From contig CP099839.1 of assembly GCA_030062745.1 (NCBI GenBank), forward strand, positions 28,023,451-28,087,450: a stretch of DNA of 64,000 nt. Direction: 5' to 3'. This document shows positions 12,795-24,505 of this stretch, piece by piece. Source of the stretch: Capitulum mitella. Lineage: Eukaryota; Arthropoda; Thecostraca; Pollicipedomorpha; Pollicipedidae. Numbering within the stretch: the stretch's first letter is position 1; the number at the start of each line of letters is the position of its first letter. The translations under genes were made by a program, and so were the position numbers. A model generated the notes under the pieces. It had not been told where the DNA came from, did not search any database, and was given only the letters and a program-made list of their open reading frames with translations.

Positions 12795-12908
12795 GGTTAC
12801 AAAAACCTATGCGTCGTGAGTTTCTGGTGTCTGTCGTATCATCTGTCACGTTAACTTTGAGCAGACGCGGTACAATATCATGTTCTACATACAGCGTCGG
12901 ATCATATG

Positions 12909-12914
<6 letters not shown>

Positions 12915-12949
<35 letters not shown>
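12915..12949. repeat. (TA)n microsatellite
   Basis: An uninterrupted TA run of about 35 bases inside the family B element. Confidence 0.95.
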
Positions 12950-12951
<2 letters not shown>

Positions 12952-13892
12952 TTTCCACGTCATAAAACTCGTGATCCAAAGCATTTTGACTGGAAGTTAC
13001 TTTCGCTACGTCAAGGTTTTCTATTTTGACGAGCAAAAATAAGAGGACTGGGGCAGTGCAAACTGCATAGAAGGAAGGCATGAATGAAATTCATGTTATT
13101 TGTGGCCATGCAGTGTGTTCGCTTTGAAAATAAGCATGATATTTCATAAGGTCACATAAGGCCGGTCTGGGTCGAAAGGGTTTCGTGAATATGTTCTTAT
13201 CTTATATAAGTGGTTCCGAAGCACATCTGAAACGTAGAAAAGGCCGGAAGTTCGGCTGACCTGCAAGGTCCATGACACTGAAATTTCAGAAAAAGTCGAA
13301 ATAACAGAATGGCTGTTTTTGTGGTGTTGTGTCAAGGTGCCAAGTTTCATATTAATCGATACATTTCACAAAATTGCATTGTTTGGGACATGGTCTTACT
13401 TGACCTATCCTAGATCGATATCCAGAGGTGACCCTAAGTTTTAAAGTTAACACAAGGAGTAAAAATGATGTATGTAAAGGTATCCCAGGTTCGTGTCTCT
13501 GTTTTTGTTTTGTTTTTTTTTTCGGTAGACCTTTTTGTTTTTTGCGTAGACTGAAAAAACCGGAGGGGTTTTTTCATTATCCCCCGGCCCGGCGATAGTT
13601 AAAAGGACTGATGGTTAGAGGCGCCATGTGATGATATATGTGATGAGGGTGACGTAAATGTGGTCCTGGTAGGCATAATGTAGTCCATAAGGGTACTAAT
13701 TTGGGAACGCGGCCCTGTCGCGGTCATGTCTTGAACGTCATTGAAACTTGTGTCATGACATCTCTGCATCACACTGCGTTGTCGTTTGATCTTTGTCATT
13801 CTCGTGTCACACCGTCGAACGTCGTTGTCGGATGCGGCGTGACGTTTGGCTGTGCTTGTCGGACTCCAAACAGTCGTGGTTCTGTTTTCCAG

Positions 13893-14074
13893 ATTCCAAC
13901 AGCCCATGTCTGGACCTGCACCCGGACTGTCTGGAGAAGCTGATACCGATGCTGCTGGCCGGCCTGACCGACCCGGACGTGGCGCTCTACTCCACCATGG
14001 CGCTCAAGGACATCTGCCAGGAGGCGCCGCAGTCGATGGCACCCCATTCGGCCCAGGTCCTCCTGGCCTGCAAG
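13893..14074 (+). CDS. IPO13: Importin-13, internal coding exon 1 of 8 in the window
   Basis: Importin-13 is a HEAT-repeat karyopherin-beta that imports cargo such as Mago-Y14 and Ubc9 and exports eIF1A, driven by Ran-GTP at the nuclear pore. The acceptor tctgttttccag precedes 13893 and the donor gtgagg follows 14074. The exon begins with two bases of a split codon and ends on a codon boundary. The protein reads LEKLIPMLLAGLTDPDVAL and continues YSTMALKDICQEA, a HEAT pair that aligns with the middle of vertebrate importin-13 (family knowledge). The eight exons listed here join in phase to about 450 residues, the C-terminal half of a protein usually about 960 long. The 5' half was not found in the first 13.9 kb and probably lies left of the window. 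The coding exons are much richer in G/C than the introns. Confidence 0.85.
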
Positions 14075-14647
14075 GTGAGGGGCCTCCCCGGCCAGGCCCG
14101 AGCGGCAGGTTTGTCGCCCGCGTTCATACTCCCGTGCCCAGCGTCAGTCTCGTATAAGGCTACCTGGGCATCGCGTTATGCTCTTCGCTGTCGTTTGTGT
14201 GCGTTTTCTTGCTGTTTTGATGTTCTCATATCGCGTTGTCGTTGCCTCCCACGAAGTCCATCACGTGCAGCTCAGCCGCGTTCTAAATCTCGTGTTGTCA
14301 TTTCGTCAGGATACCCTCGCCTCCGCGAGCTTGTTTCTTGGCGTAGCGACGTTTTTGATTAGCTGCGGGCGATCCATTCCACTATTGTTCGTCTGGAATG
14401 TGATTGTTAGGGTGGTCAGATTAAGTTTGACATTCATATGGCAGCGGACTTCGTGCAGAAAGCTCTGCTTTCGATGTGCTTTTTACCCAGCTCATACCTG
14501 TCACGTAGGCGTCTTATCTAGGCCGACATTTCTCTACCGTTCTGCCGCTGTGATGAGCCGGCGGCACCGGCGGCCGCCGCGCTGGAAGTGCGGCCCCGTC
14601 TGGGCCGCGCCGATGACGCGTGACGTGTGTGGCCGCGCGTGCGGCAG

Positions 14648-14818
14648 GAGGTGCTCCAGGGCGGTCGGCTGTCGGGACGGGAGTGCGTCCGACTCATGTA
14701 CGTGGTCGGCGCCCTGCTCCGCTTCGTCCCCGACCACCAGGAGAGACTCAAAGGCATGGATGACATCGTTAGGCCATTCGTCCAGGAGTTCAAGCAGCTT
14801 CTGGACGATAAAAACTCG
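14648..14818 (+). CDS. IPO13: Importin-13, coding exon 2 of 8 in the window
   Basis: The acceptor gtgcggcag precedes 14648 and the donor gtgagc follows 14818; both boundaries fall between codons. The protein runs EVLQGGRLSGRECVRLMYVV and then GALLRFVPDHQERLKGMDDIV, a HEAT helix pair matching the family segment where importin-13 has MQALGFLLSAL followed by a helix ending in QQLEKL. The intron before it is 573 bp and the one after is 296 bp. Confidence 0.85.
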
Positions 14819-15114
14819 GTGAGCGCGCTTCAGTCGTCCACTTCCCTTGGCGGCGGCAGCATCTCTGCCTCGTGGAAGTCGTTCTTCAGCTCACAGGGAA
14901 GGACAGGGATGGTCAGTGCCGGATGGCCGTGTGTAAATTCACTCCTGAACAGTGACGACCGGGACGGTTTGGTTCCACGGAACTCGTAGCGGAGGCGTGC
15001 CCCAGCTTTGTGGAGACTGGTCGGGCTCGAGATGCAGACGGACCGTCGCATGTTGTTGCACCGTGCAACATCAGCGTGCAGCCGCCACTGACGACGTCCC
15101 TGCTCCCTCCACAG

Positions 15115-15309
15115 CAAAAGGTGGTCAGCAACAAGAGCCTGCTGGTGGTGCGCGTCAATATGTTCGCCTCGCTGGCGTCTTCGCTGTGGTTCGAGTCGGA
15201 GGAGATGACCGGCCAGTTCGCCCACCCGCTGCTGCTGCTGCTGCGGGAGGTGCTGCCGGCCATGCTGTTTCTGGCCTCGTGCAGCGCCGAGGATGAGGTC
15301 ATCGCTGAG
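15115..15309 (+). CDS. IPO13: Importin-13, coding exon 3 of 8 in the window
   Basis: The acceptor ccctccacag precedes 15115 and the donor gtgagg follows 15309, in phase 0 at both ends. The protein includes SLLVVRVNMFASLASSLWF and PLLLLLREVLPAMLFLA, hydrophobic HEAT helices. The following intron is the longest in the window part of the gene (4334 bp). Confidence 0.85.
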
Positions 15310-18300
15310 GTGAGGCCGGGGCAGCGTCGTTGGGGAACAGCATCATGCTGGTGTTGGAAGGAGCGGATTCTGATTCGACCGTTTCATGGAATAGTCGTAT
15401 GAATAATGCGCGCTTGGGATTCCGTCCTTCAGCAGTTCTTCGCAGTTCAGGCGTAGTTCTTCGCAGTTCAGGCGCAGTTCTTCGGTGAATTGCTGCGCCG
15501 TTCAGATCCATGCTGGGGCTGAACAGAGACTTCCTTTTCATTTCGTTTGATTGTATAGTTTTCAGTATGTTCTTGGTTTCATTTCGATTTAAGGATGCTC
15601 GCGACCAGGGTTGGACATTTCGACATTTTTGGTGGAAAACACGAAAAATGTTTTCCATAGAAGAGCTTGTGCTCCAAAACAGAATTTCATGGCTGTGCCT
15701 AAAATTACAATCTGCTACACCACGGTGTATGAAAATTACGCTACACTCCAAATTGTCACAAAGTGAGTGAAATCATGTCATCTGTTTTGAAACTTACTAA
15801 AAGAAACAATGACAGCATAGCAAGGAAAATAGGCCATCGTCATTAATCAGATTGGCCTTCATCCTCTGTAACAAAAATGACAAGAAATGAGAATTCGGAA
15901 ACCTGTGTTATCCAAAATTGATATGGTGATTGCATTGGCGTTCAGTTCTAGCTCCTTATATGCCAAAGCAAAATCCAGTTAACACTGACTCACCAAACCT
16001 GCCCTCTCACAGAAGGCCGCAGAGGTAACTATAGCCCACAGTCACGCTGCCACAATGTGGGCATTGGGCTCCCAGTGCCATCGATGCTTTCAGAATAATA
16101 ATGAACAATTAAACGGCAAATGGTTGACATGCCAGACAATCAATAACAGAAGTTAAAATGGTCGCATCCCAGCGTAGGCGGAGCGTAATTTGGGCTCTGT
16201 GAGGGTTGGATATCGTGCAGTTATTGGTGGCATTTTTTCACACCCGGAGCATAAAATGATAAACGAGTGAATTTGCATTCCACCATTCCAAGGTACGACA
16301 ATTTGTGGGAATCGGAATGTGATAAATGTATGCAAAAACCATTTCAAATTTGTTTTTATGTCGGATCGCAAGATGAAATTCCGGAGCTCGTCAGCATAAA
16401 TGTCTTCAAATTGCCACTCTCTGCCGGAACATGAGAAATCGCAAACGACAGATTCCGCCGAGAGAAATAATTAAAAGAATCACATGAAAAAGATTGTAAA
16501 AAATCTTCACTGAAAGTTCACACTTTTTTCTTGATGACTTGACTACAATTATGACTGAAATTGACACAAAAATGGTGGATTTTGTCATTCATTTTTCCGC
16601 CACCCGATATCGGGCAACCGGTCTTTTCAAATACCGAAGTCGCGTTTGCTCGCTCGGCACAGTATGTGTGTACAAATCTCACAGTTGTAGAAAATGCGTA
16701 TCTGGTATGGAATTAACTTTGTTTCATTGGTATTTAAAAAAAACAAAACAAAAAGGAGAAGATTGGTTAAAAGGACACCAATGTGGAAAGAGTTTCTCGA
16801 CTACTTTCCTCGTATTAAGTACAACCGAAACGAATTAAATTCAGATTAGATAGGAGAGAACCGGAAGAAATGGAACGCAGGAGACGTAGCGATTGAGAGA
16901 GATGTTAAGCGTGTTTATGCTTGGATTCAATCCCTGGTTGTTGCCGTCGTTTTCCCATGGTGGTAGCATTGAGTCTGCCACAGGGTAGATGGAGAAATGG
17001 AACACGGTATTGAAGCTGTAGTATGCCTACACTCTCAATACGGACTTTCGAGGACGTTGTATCTGCACAGACTGTTTTGCTCGGTCCCGTTTCCTCCTCA
17101 GCAAATCCCTCCTCTCCTTCTAAAGTCTCATTCCTCCTAAGTTTTTTTTTTACAACGAAAAATACGTATGCGTGTTTCGAAGTCTAACATCATTGTCAGA
17201 CGTAGACAGTTAGTCAAGCAGCCCATTGATGCACTAGATTTTTTCAGTCGATAAATGGGTTCTGTTTGGGTGTACGGGTAAAAAGGAACACTACGTGACC
17301 CACCTGTCTCGGTTCTGCCCTTTTGCTAGCGCAAATTGCTGAATGGCAACACTGGGTGTGCTCAAGGGCACTTATTAATCTGCTGATATTTAATCCGTGG
17401 CTATTTCAAGTATGTGAGTTGACACGTGGAACAACAAGGATGATGCATGCGAACAAGCAACAAGAAACAAAGATATACATACCCTTGTTTTCTTTCACTC
17501 TTAACCGTATCATACACGGCCGTTGGGTTTCAGAACGTGGTGGGGGCGAACATTGGTTTTCGGTCGGTTCATTTTAGGATCAGTGTTCAATTTTCCATAT
17601 GACGACAGGAGGTAGGGAGAGGAGAGGGGAGCAGCTGCTGACTTGCAGTGCAGCCTCTCCTGCTTCCGTCGTCCCTGATCTGTATCGAAAACAAAGCTTT
17701 AGATGGGTCTTACGCCGATCACGTAAAGGGCTGGAAGTGAGGAGCCGGGCTTTTGGTCTAGGAGTCATATTCCTGTCCGCCCTTTGGGAATTTGAACACC
17801 TGCGAGTGGGGGCATTGGAAAAGTGACGGGGGATCCCGATGCATGTCCAAACATTGCAGTTTGAGGTGAATGCATTCGAATAATTCAGCCCTTGCCCTGA
17901 AATGGGCAGGGCGTTTGAAAGTGACATAATGCACGCGTGCTCCTTTCGTTTGCGATGCATTTTGGACGCCGGACATCAGGGCCACATGAGACTGTGACTG
18001 ACGTACTCCATGCTCCATCGAAATCAGAATGGTATTTTAGCAGTAAGAACCACAGTGCCATCTCGGGACAAGAAGGCAACTTGGTGCAGGACGAAGCTAG
18101 ATATAGGACAGCCTCAGTAATCAAAACAGTTTATGGTGGCTAAACAGAAAATTATCTGCTCTCCATACGCCCATGAGTGAGCGTGCACCGGTCAGTTGAT
18201 GGACGACTGCCATCGTCTGTGTTCGGAGCCGAGCGTGGTGGCCTGGATTCCAGTTCGTGCTTAGAGTTGTCCGAGACTAGTCCACGCAGCCCTCGCCTCA

Positions 18301-19643
18301 GGATCACCGCGAGGGGCCAAGTCCGCCATATCTCTAGCTCTGGAAGATGTCTGTCGAGCGGCTGTGGTGTGCTTCCGTTGCGTGACTAACTGACGCCCTG
18401 TTGACCTTTCTGCTGAGCACTTGATTATGGGTCGAACGTCCCCAGTGCCTCAGCCATTCTTTGTCAGTCCAGGCTTCGTCACAGTTCGTTGTGTCATGGC
18501 GCCCGTTCGAAGACCTTCTGCACGCACACAGACGTATTTTTTTCTGAGATAACTGGCAAATCACAAGGCTGCTCTAATTTTTTTTGGGATTGCCTACCGG
18601 CAGCGATGCTGCACTTCTCCGCGAGCTCATTATCTCATTGCTGCACTGCATCTCAAGAAATGTTTGAAAACGGATGACGCCTATAGCGATCGGTTGCGGC
18701 AAATAAAATGAACAGGTGTGATGCAAGTAGGCTCAGTAGCGAATATCATTTTGAGCCCCGATCGCTTTTATGGGATTCTTACCGGGAACCGGGCCTGTTG
18801 GGCGCTGGGAACCTGGAAAGGGTTGTGAGACCTTAAGCCATGCGACCAAGGAACTGTTCGCAATAAAACTGCCGTATGTTATCACTACATTGACTAATCT
18901 TTGCATTTTCATTGCTATGTAATCAGTGAATGGTTGCTGGTTGGGCGTTATCCACGCAGACAGAACTTGTCGGTGTGATGAGAATGATTATTTCCGGATC
19001 TGTCACTTGGCAGAATACTGCTGGAAGCGTTCCGGAATGTAGGGATCAGATGTTAGACAGATTATATAACCACACTAGCACAGAGACCATCAAGATCATG
19101 TTCATAATGCAGCTATGCGCATGTGTATTTCGTGGCAACAAACACGCATGACAGTAATCCCGAAACGTATATAAAAATTTCGTTTCAGACGTGTTTTTCG
19201 TTTGTAGGCCTCAAAGAATTTATGCCGCGAAACATAATTTATGCTCCAACACCAAAAACCAAAGCCAAATTTGCAGCCGTGCTCGAGGCAGTGATCAGGA
19301 CAGTTAGGAGTGTCACATATCGGCTTTGTAAGGCGTGATACGTACGCGCGACAGGACAACTCTTCGACTGTTCTCCGTTCTTAGAAGCATCCGGTACGAA
19401 GTCACGACGTCGGGAATGAGACGGAAGACGAAGGGACCCCGCGAGGGAACAGAAGGGCCGGTGTTACGGCAGCTGCCTGCTGGACTGTGTGTGTCGCCAT
19501 GTGCGCGGCGGGCGTCGTGCGGACGCCCGGATGTGCGGACGGTGCGTTGCATCAGGCGCGACGTGTCGCGGGCGGTACGTGGCGGCGTGGCCGGTCACGT
19601 CCGACGCAACCACCTACTGACCGCACCTCTCTCCCCCGGCCAG
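15310..19643 (+). other. IPO13: Long intron of importin-13
   Basis: A 4.3 kb intron running from gtgagg to ctcccccggccag. It contains a small tandem repeat (15434-15484) and otherwise AT-richer unique-looking sequence. I saw no nested gene on either strand. Confidence 0.7.
15434..15484. repeat. 21-bp tandem repeat, about 2.5 copies
   Basis: The unit agttcttcgcagttcaggcg plus one base is repeated from 15434, 15455 and 15476 (partial), inside the importin-13 intron. Confidence 0.85.
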
Positions 19644-19781
19644 TGCATCTGCCACTTCCTGCAACGCAGCATGACCAGCCTGGCCGACTCGATGGAGCCG
19701 TTCGTGGGCCTCTCGCTCAACGTCCTCAGCACGCTCTACTCGAAAGAGCCGCACCCCCAGGTGCTGGACCTCGTGAAACAG
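19644..19781 (+). CDS. IPO13: Importin-13, coding exon 4 of 8 in the window
   Basis: The acceptor cccccggccag precedes 19644 and the donor gtcagt follows 19781, in phase 0 at both ends. The protein is CICHFLQRSMTSLADSMEPF and then VGLSLNVLSTLYSKEPHPQV, ending LDLVKQ. This matches the conserved importin-13 block ending LDLTRQ. Confidence 0.88.
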
Positions 19782-20986
19782 GTCAGTTGTGCAAGGCGGG
19801 TGCACCGCGCTGCCTTGTAGTGCAGGCGATGTGTCTCGACCACGCCCATTCCGACAGTGGTTTTTCATGGCTCACGTCACGCATCAGAAAACAAAGGAGG
19901 TAACGATGTAGCGAACGCGTTCGTGCACTGGCGGGAACTGTCTCGCGCAGCGGGAAACATAGTGTTTCTTCAGCCTATATTTAAACCATCTGATTCGGCG
20001 AACCTTGATTTTGGTAAGCAGGTCATTTGAGGTTCTCCTGCGATACGGCAATCGTCGTCTTCGTGCGTGGCTCGTTATTTTGGACAATTCCGGTATGCGT
20101 AGTACTGCTTAGGCATTATTACTGCGCAGGCAGATGTGTTGCAAAATCGTAAACGGTCGGGCCGGATCTTTTAGTACACCGTGCGCGACGCAGGTCGTAA
20201 GAAGGCGAGGTGCTGGTGCATGACAACATGGCTTATCTCCACAACCACCGGGGTTTGATCAAGGAACTTGAAGACGACGTCACGCTGTGACAGCCGCGTG
20301 CGTCACGCTGTCACATCTCGAGCACATGTGCTCGGAAGATCCTGAACACGTGTCACGGATGTGGTAGATATGCTGTCGCACACCGACATCTAGTACCTGA
20401 TATCTTACAAGACTCGGACAAGTCACAAGACCGTTGACAAGTACCGGCATTGTCGCCTGTGGTTAGCTGGTGTCTGGCACGTCCATGTGCGACCGGCACC
20501 CCGTGCATTGTGCTATGGCCTGGTTCACAGGAGCCTCCAACGAAGAATTGCCGTCGATGGCGACACCAAGGGTTTTTACGCGATCGCGTTCGTAAATTGC
20601 GGTGGCTATTTCTGTGGGTGTTGAAACGTTTGTTGTGTACCAAAAGGGAACATCCGTATTGAAGACATTCGGCTTCGTTTGCCGCGGAGAAAGTCGAGTG
20701 TGCGAGATGTTGAGCACGGACGGACGCCGGCGGGTTTTTGTATCGAGGCCCCGCTGGCGTGGTGCGTCTGTTCCGGCACACGCTGGCTAGATCAGCTCCG
20801 GCGCGTCGACGCCTCAGCGCTGGCCGGCCACATCGCTGAGATCAGCGCGTTTCAGTCAGCGCCGGTGGCGTGTTGATGGCGTCTGGACGGCGGTCGGCGC
20901 GCCGCCGCTGCCCGAGTGTGCCCCCGCCCCCCTCCCGCTGCGAGGCGGGGCCGCCGCTGACGGCCGCCCCTCCGCTGGCCCGGCAG
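19782..20986 (+). other. IPO13: Intron of importin-13
   Basis: A 1205-bp intron, gtcagt to ggcccggcag. No exon-like block or repeat recognised inside. Confidence 0.65.
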
Positions 20987-21203
20987 ATGCTGCTGACGTT
21001 CCGACTGGACGGCCCGCTCGGCCCGGTGATGCAGCAGGTGTTCGGCCAGGTGTGCGCCGGTAGCCTTCGCTACTTCGCCGACGACCTGGGCCGCTTCCCC
21101 GAGTCGCTCGTCAAGTTCCTGGAGGTGCTGGCGCAGCTGATGAAGAAGCAGTCGGCCTACCTGGCCGGCGTGACGTCCCACCTGAGCGAATTGTTCCTGC
21201 TCG
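20987..21203 (+). CDS. IPO13: Importin-13, coding exon 5 of 8 in the window
   Basis: The acceptor ctggcccggcag precedes 20987 and the donor gtacgt follows 21203. The exon starts on a codon boundary and ends one base into a codon. The protein includes PLGPVMQQVFGQVCAG and FPESLVKFLEVLAQLMKKQ, matching the family helix with SFMQLLAQALKRK. The upstream ATG at 20870 in this frame is intronic and is not a start. Confidence 0.87.
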
Positions 21204-21999
21204 GTACGTCCGTGGCGGCCCCCGAACTGGCCCTGCCTGTCTGACACGGGACGCTCTGGATCGCGAGCAACGCCGTACTGTGTGTGAAGCTCCCTCTGGT
21301 GCGCCTGATGGTTGTCAGGGTGTTTATTTTCATATTTTTGTATAGGTTTGGCCCAAATGTGTTGAAGTTGGTGGCGTTGAGATCGTAGTCCATGCTAAGC
21401 CGAGCTTGTTGCTGGATCCTGACTCCGCTACCCGGGTGTTCCCAAATATGGAGTAATTTTGCCCCAGGTGTCCAGCCAGATGGCGCTGGAGGATCTTTAT
21501 CGCGTCTTGTCACTCCACGACACGGCCGCCCCGTGCCTGGCCGACCCTTTCGATCTCGGGCCAAATACAAGTGCCCGTTCCGGGACACGAGCCCAGTGCT
21601 TGTCACGCACCGGGTCTCCTGTCCGGCTCGTTATCCATCAGGCGACGACGACGGCAATTATCATGACTATTTTACTGACTGTTGGTATATTTGAAATTGA
21701 GCTTTGACAGGTGAAAGCTATTTTGTCCCACGGGTGTTAAAAAGAACGGTCCGAATTCTGTTCTCGTTTTTGTTTGCTCTTTTTTCCCCTGTGTTGAGGA
21801 GCTGGCAATCAGCTTTGTGCTCTCCGTAGTCTTCAGCTTTGCGTCATGATTTTTGTATTCGCATAACTGCTGCGCGCTGCTGTGGCCGCAGTCCTGCTTG
21901 TCTGCAGTTTGCGGCCGTCAGACCTGGCCGGTCCTGCCGGTGCACCGGCCGGGTCCGTCTCCCCGGCAGCCTGATGATGTTCGTGGCGCGTGCCGGCAG

Positions 22000-22155
22000 C
22001 CTCGGCGTGCGTGTGCCAGCCGGACCGGCGCGTCATGAAGTCGGCCGCCTCGTTCCTGGCGCAGTTCGTGACGAAGGCGGCCGAGAGCCAGCTGTTCGCC
22101 GCGCCGCTGGAGAACAGCGGCATGCGGCTGGTCAGCAACCTGCTGCTGGCTGTCG
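22000..22155 (+). CDS. IPO13: Importin-13, coding exon 6 of 8 in the window
   Basis: The acceptor gtgccggcag ends at 21999. It was chosen over the later cag at 22017-22019 because it keeps phase with exon 5 (G|CC) and restores the family alignment through LASACVCQPDRRVMKSAASF. The donor gtgggt follows 22155 and splits a codon after its first base. The protein continues LAQFVTKAAESQLFAAPLE and LVSNLLLAVG. Confidence 0.82.
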
Positions 22156-22557
22156 GTGGGTGCTGGCTGCGGTGCGCCGCGCGGTCGCCGAGTCGTGCTG
22201 GGAGCACCGCACCACCACTTGTTTACCGCTGTCGCAGGACAGCTTGGTGGACGTGATACATGAAGACCTTTCGCCTTGGTCGGGCGTGTTGATGGCGGAG
22301 GCGGGCGCAGGGCGTTGTCTCGCACTTTGTCGTGCTCAGAGTGACGTAATTATTATGAACAGCGTGAATGTAAAACGAGCTACTTGCAAGCTCTTGTGCT
22401 GTATGGTCGGATCCAGTGCGACGCCGCGTTTGAAAATGTCTTTAACTCGCGCTGCCTGGCCGATTTCCGGCCCCGCACGTGCAACCGCCGCCGTGCGGGC
22501 CGCGCAGCCCGGTCCCCACGGTCTACGCGGCTTTGACCGGCCGCCGTGTACCGGCAG

Positions 22558-22732
22558 GCGGCGCCGTGCCTCGCGACTGCGTCGACTGCACGGCCGACGT
22601 GTTCCTGGCGCTGAACCGGGTCAACGCCAGCCAGCTGAGCCGGTGGCTGGCCGCGCTCATGGCCCAGGATGACTTCCCCAGCCGGCGAGCCTCCCCCGCC
22701 GACAAGAAGACCTTCGTCAAACACGTGCTGCA
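22558..22732 (+). CDS. IPO13: Importin-13, coding exon 7 of 8 in the window
   Basis: The acceptor gtaccggcag ends at 22557 and the first two bases complete a Gly codon. The protein reads GAVPRDCVDCTADVFLALNR, a strong match to the family block with DCFADILFALNK, then LSRWLAALMAQDDFPSRRAS. The donor is gtcagt at 22733, two bases into a Gln codon. This donor, not the gtgtcc four bases later, is the one that keeps the correct frame into the last exon. Confidence 0.85.
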
Positions 22733-23621
22733 GTCAGTGTCCCGCGCCCGGGGCCGGGCCGCGGAGGGGAACGGTGGCGGATCTAGAACAGGATGCCCGA
22801 TGGCAGGGAGGTTTAGATGGAATGCAAGTATCAGGGGATTTGTAAAGGAAGTTTTTGCCCAATGTTAGTGTTTGAAATACGGAGGCGTTGTGGTTCCGCC
22901 CACGCCAGCCTAGGATGCCACCTTCCATGTAGTGTTTCCGAAACGGTGAAGAAAGCTCGGATGCTCGGAAATTAACTGTAGCTGATTGCGCAGCGTCACA
23001 TTTCTTCCAAAACACGTTTCCATGTTTTGTCAAATCACCATACTATGACGTCGTTGTCAAATATTGGTGGTATTAAGCCTGTTTCCATATGGGGGGGCTT
23101 CAGAAACCCCCTCCGGTTGTTTGCTCGCCATTTTCAGGATTTTGGGGCAGCTTCTTGAAAGTTGGTTACGTTTCCTAACTATTTCTTGTACGTTCCATGT
23201 CAAATTTTCGTTATTAAATTCAGCTAGCAAACAATTTTTTATGTCACTGTATGCCAGTTTTATGCGGTTTAGCCGGCAAGTGACAGAAAATAATCTCAGT
23301 CGGCTGAAATGCCAACCCTGCTAATTAAAAAGAAGAAATGTCTGCAGCTCTGACGCACAGGACTATCTGCAGAAGTTCATTTTCCATTTTCTCATGTTAA
23401 GCTACGTGGCGTGATGTGAAATTAGCTACGCTTTTATGTCGAACTTAATTTTTTCATGTCGCTTTTTTCACATCTTTCACGTATGATTACGTTGGACACT
23501 TGGCACGAAATATAGCTGGACAGTGGACCGCTGACTTGCCGAGGAAAACAGACAAACGTGTAGTCGGTATTTATTAGCCTGCCTTGTCAGTGTCGCTTTA
23601 TGTAATAAACCTTCTCTCCAG
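22733..23621 (+). other. IPO13: Last intron of importin-13
   Basis: An 889-bp intron from gtcagt to ccttctctccag. It contains a diverged end of TTAA element family A (23072-23230). Confidence 0.75.
23072..23230 (-). mobile_element. Truncated family A end within the importin-13 intron
   Basis: It begins TTAAGCCTGTTTCC and follows the left edge of copy 2 (7712 onward) block by block: an aaccccctccgg run, ttgtttgctcgccattttca, ggggcagcttct, gttacgtttcctaactattt, cttgtacgt and caaattttcg. Similarity fades after about 23230, so most of the element is missing or too diverged to follow. Confidence 0.65.
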
Positions 23622-23742
23622 GAATCGGAACAACAAAACGTTTTTGCGGAGCAAAGTTGCCGCCTTCAGTCTGCAGTGTCGCGGCCTGCACGGCACGGAG
23701 TACGCGGCGGCCACGCTCAACACGGGCGACCCGGCCGTCTGA
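23622..23742 (+). CDS. IPO13: Importin-13, terminal coding exon 8 of 8
   Basis: The acceptor ccttctctccag ends at 23621. One base completes the split Gln, then the frame reads NRNNKTFLRSKVAAFSLQ and CRGLHGTEYAA, ending ...TGDPAV and TGA at 23740-23742. The phrase LCRGLHGT close to the C-terminus is a signature of importin-13 across animals, and it fixes both the frame and the gene identity. The tail after HGTEY is somewhat longer than in vertebrates. Confidence 0.92.
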
Positions 23743-23834
23743 TGGGCCGGCCCGGCCGGCCCGGTCCGCCGGCGGGACTTCTCCGGCGCCGGCGGCGGCT
23801 CGGCTCCGCTCTGACTCGGTGACGGCGCCCTCGG

Positions 23835-23981
23835 CGCGGCAGGCGGGGCTCCGCAGCGGTGGCCCGGCCGGCCGCCGGCAGGCTGAGGGTGGTTCGCGAG
23901 TGAGGTGGTTCGCGGCAGGCGGAGCGCGGCAGCGGTGGCCCGGCCGGCCGCCGGCAGGCTGAGGGTGGTTCGCAAGTGAGG
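23835..23981. repeat. 76-bp tandem duplication
   Basis: Two units start cgcggcaggcgg at 23835 and 23911. They share gcagcggtggcccggccggc, cgccggcaggctgagggtgg and ttcgc.agtgag with few changes. Confidence 0.85.
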
Positions 23982-24499
23982 GCGGCCGCTCGGCGGCGTC
24001 TCGGTGTTTTAACGCGGCCGGCAGTAGTGGCCGGCGATAGCCGCGGGTTGACAGGGTCCGGCTGTTGAACGCTGACGGACAGCGTCGCTGCGAACCTCCG
24101 TCCGCACCGCGCGGCGGGCGAGCCCGCGCGTGAGTCGTGCCGTCGACCTCGTTGATCTGTTAGCTGTGTGATTCGGCCGTGCGGCCCGTGTGTGGGGTCC
24201 GGGTTCGGCCGACCGGGTCTCCAGCTGTGTCGCAGCTGGGCTGGCGCTACAGAAGCCCGACAGTACTCTGTGATATTATTTACCATGGCCAGAATGGGCT
24301 GCCGCGATTGATTTGACCGCCGCCGCCTGCCAGGCATTTTATCGCTTTATTTGACGAAGAGCTGTTCGATGATCTGTGGCACGTGCTGTCCGAGCGCGTT
24401 TATCTTTTTTCTATTTTGCGACGTCGGCTCATTCTGATGGTGTTTCACATAGGGCTCGCGACTTCACTGTGCAGACAGTAGCAGGAATGTGTCCGTCAT

Positions 24500-24505
24500 A
24501 ATAAA
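24500..24505 (+). promoter_or_regulatory. Polyadenylation signal AATAAA
   Basis: Canonical hexamer about 760 bases after the importin-13 stop codon. I saw no earlier AATAAA or ATTAAA in the stretch. Confidence 0.5.

Larger units (their letters stand above)
12280..13602 (+). mobile_element. TTAA-flanked element family B
   Basis: A 1323-bp unit. It starts TTAACCCTCGCCGGGTCGG and ends CCGGCCCGGCGATAGTTAA, so the imperfect inverted repeat is TTAAcYMTCGCCGGGYCGG. The layout resembles family A: TTAA, CCC, a G/C-rich arm, then ctcgagaactatgag near 12364 (compare ctcgggaactactcg in family A), and a closing G/C run. No coding potential is visible. A (TA)n run at 12915-12949 lies inside. A truncated relative ends at position 452. 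The piggyBac-like assignment rests on TTAA and end structure. Confidence 0.6.
23743..24505 (+). other. IPO13: Probable 3' UTR of importin-13 with polyA signal
   Basis: GC-rich sequence after the stop codon, ending at an AATAAA hexamer at 24500-24505. It contains a 76-bp tandem duplication at 23835-23981. The 3' end is inferred from the hexamer only. Confidence 0.5.

Noticed and set aside
22017-22019. Alternative acceptor for importin-13 exon 6
   Set aside because: It would put exon 5 and exon 6 out of phase and drop residues that align with the family; the cag ending at 21999 fits both.
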